A DNA stretch of 15,568 bases from Isohypsibius dastychi. Lineage: Eukaryota; Tardigrada; Eutardigrada; Parachela; Isohypsibiidae. Each line of letters begins with the position of its first letter. Position 1 is the first letter of the stretch. The notes under the pieces were generated by a model that was not told the origin of the DNA, did not search any database, and worked only from the letters and a program-made list of their open reading frames with translations. The DNA lies in assembly GCA_034696485.1 (NCBI GenBank), contig JAQIWT010000747.1, positions 1 to 15,568 on the forward strand, given 5' to 3'. The position numbers and the translations under genes were made by a program. Below, one piece after another: positions 13,955 to 15,568 of the stretch.

Positions 13955-13960
13955 TTTATT
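13955..13960 (-). terminator. Poly(A) signal AATAAA for the convergent glycoprotein gene
   Basis: AATAAA on the minus strand lies about 170 nt beyond the stop codon of the glycoprotein gene and only about 40 nt from the RING C stop on the other strand, so the two convergent transcripts probably overlap at their 3' ends. Confidence 0.45.
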
Positions 13961-14127
13961 TTAAAACATCGTGTTGCTTAGTTTTGTGCATACTGTTACA
14001 TTCATGTCCCCCATTCTTGTTATACAGCAGCATGGGTTCTTGTTGACAAGCAGGAAATCTCACTTTTTCAGCAAATTTAGCATTGTTAAGTGAGGGAAAA
14101 GCGAGGAATTATGAAGAGCGCAGGACG

Positions 14128-14828
14128 TTAGTGGTGCTCTTCCTTCGGGTCATGGTGGCCCGGGTCTCCCGCAACTTTTGTAGCATTTCCAGCCGTTTTA
14201 AGCCAGATCATAGTTGCGTTAGCAATTCCTGTAAAGAAAGTATCACATGAAACCAACGGCATGTTTTATTGATAACTATATCATCACCTGCGATAGACTT
14301 GCTTGTTAGGTTGAAGGTAGTGCTGAAAGCCGTGCCAAAGCTTGTCATCGTCCCAGTCAGGTACTGATGCACTGTCGCAGCTGATAAATCGTGAACAGTC
14401 GTGAAATTCTGAAGTAGCTTCATATCGATGGTCCAGTTATCGCTTTTCTCGGTGCAGTTTGTCCGGGTGAAGTTGAATGTCGGAGCGGCCCAGTTCGTTG
14501 TCACTTTCGTCTTCGTGACCTTTTCAGCATGGCTGACTGCATCCTCGGTTTTGTGGCTGGTGTTGACGGATGATACGATTTCTTTATCATGAGCATCCAT
14601 ATTATTGATTGAATCAACGAAAGCATCCCAGAAATATTGCGAGCAGTTCATTCCAAGCCCGGTGACCTTTGGAGTAATGACCATTGTGGTATTCGAGTTC
14701 GTCGAATTCGATCCTCCTGGTTTGGGCGATGTGGTCATCACGACTCCACTTGCTTGTATGTAATTCAAAAGGCTTAGCGTGGAAATTCCAAGAAACACGA
14801 CAAGCAGTGAGAGTTTGGGAGACGCCAT
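14128..14828 (-). CDS. Small secreted, heavily N-glycosylated protein of unknown function
   Basis: Exons 14828-14288 and 14228-14128, with a 58-59 nt GT-AG intron in phase 1, giving 213 residues. The start at 14828 is preferred over an in-frame ATG 45 nt upstream because it is followed directly by a signal peptide (hydrophobic residues about 6-24, cleavage probably near Ala26-Ser27). The mature part has eleven N-x-S/T sites, a Thr/Ser/Asn-rich start and only two cysteines (C62, C125), each the middle residue of a sequon (NCS, NCT). The C-terminus ends in an acidic, His-rich stretch (GHHDPKEEHH). No membrane segment or GPI signal is seen after the leader. I recognise no family. The spliced frame is preferred because the intron ends in a good acceptor and the second exon adds two more sequons and then a stop. 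Confidence 0.7.
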
Positions 14829-15359
14829 TTTCTCGTCGAAAGATACTAGACACGAAGTGCTGCAGTTTTTCATTTGTGTATAGATTTGTACGTGTTGGTG
14901 ATAGATGTGAGCGAAACATAAGATACCCCAGCTCGGATTGCATGTTTTTGTCGCATTTTTTGCACATGTTTCCAGAACTGAATGGAGTGAGAATACTGTT
15001 CAAATAGAAATATGTCCCAGCTCGACGAATGTTCCCTTCAGTGAACTTGAATTGATCACGAGATCCTCAACTGTTGACTGAACGGCGGATGTTTTCTTTT
15101 TCACACATTTGTCAAGGTTACAGATCATCGTTTATTTGCAAACAAAGTCGTTGTGAAACGAAACAAAATTACTATCCATAAACTGCAATAACGTAGTAAA
15201 AATAAAAAATGGATATTGTTGAAAATACAACTTTCGCAAAGACGTAAACTTGGAAAAATGGCAACGATGGTCTATCATTACAAAAAATTTATAAACAAAA
15301 ATCAGACCGAGGATCATCATTCGGTGAAGTTACAGAACAGAAAAACACCATCTCTTGCG
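14829..15359. other. Intergenic region between the glycoprotein gene and the partial right-edge gene
   Basis: This A/T-rich stretch should hold the promoter of the glycoprotein gene and the 3' UTR of the minus-strand gene at the right edge. A minus-strand AATAAA at 15136-15131 would suit the latter. No RNA gene, repeat or domain-bearing frame was recognised. Confidence 0.45.
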
Positions 15360-15568
15360 TTAAGTGTCGAACCTGTGAACATGAGGTGCTCCATGCGGCA
15401 GGTCGACGTCGTCGTCTTGTTGATCATCTGAAAATGACCTTGGGAAATTTACCGGAGTAGGAATCTGGCGTAAAAGCTGCCTTAGCAAAGATTTCTTCGC
15501 ATCAACATTTGTCGCCTCGGCGTCCGGTTGAAGTGGAACCATCGCCAGGGTTGATAAACCAGTTGAGG
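15360..15568 (-). CDS. Possible C-terminal end of an unidentified protein; 5' partial
   Basis: A minus-strand frame is open from the right edge to a stop at 15362-15360, at least 68 codons. It encodes a hydrophilic stretch with a Lys/Arg/Leu segment (KKSLLRQLLRQIP), an acidic cluster (DDQQDDDVD) and a His-containing end. A minus-strand AATAAA about 225 nt downstream is consistent with a 3' end. No family is recognised. The frame could also be chance, or it could include an unrecognised splice junction. Confidence 0.35.
   Translation of the reverse strand, partial: STGLSTLAMVPLQPDAEATNVDAKKSLLRQLLRQIPTPVNFPRSFSDDQQDDDVDLPHGAPHVHRFDT

Overview
The window looks like nuclear DNA from a compact invertebrate genome. 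The genes are split by many very short introns, about 50-100 nt, with normal GT-AG borders, and intergenic gaps are a few hundred bases. A chitin-binding (CBM14) protein together with clear animal USP7 and MMADHC orthologues points to an animal, plausibly an ecdysozoan such as a tardigrade or a small arthropod. That assignment is inference; nothing here fixes the species. All exon structures below were built by hand from frame continuity, splice signals and recalled family alignments.

Layout, left to right. (1) 2054 to below 1, minus: a secreted protein with three CBM14 domains and a long Q/N-rich tail, running off the left edge. (2) 4030-3034, minus: MMADHC, the cobalamin-trafficking cblD protein, complete in three exons. 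(3) 4565-5684, plus: RING protein A, five exons, with an N-terminal CxxC...CxxC zinc knuckle, a Ser/Pro-rich linker and a C-terminal IAP-like RING. (4) 6442-11287, plus: a complete 23-exon USP7 orthologue of 1110 residues with all catalytic residues present. (5) 11450-11822, plus: RING gene B, a 5'-truncated copy of A that has lost the first exon and the linker. (6) 12450-13914, plus: RING protein C, eight exons, the same architecture but diverged. (7) 14828-14128, minus: a small secreted protein dense in N-glycosylation sites, convergent with C. (8) 15568-15360, minus: the possible 3' end of another gene.

The main point of interest is 4.5-13.9 kb: three related zinc-knuckle/RING genes, presumably ubiquitin E3 ligases, surround the gene for the deubiquitinase USP7, all on one strand. 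A and B share homologous introns, RING exons and several hundred bases of 3' flank. That flank is the upstream region of USP7 in one case and of RING C in the other, so a segmental duplication placed RING-B and a promoter-like segment between USP7 and RING C. Whether the ligases and USP7 work together is untested. No mobile element, CRISPR array, tRNA or rRNA was recognised.
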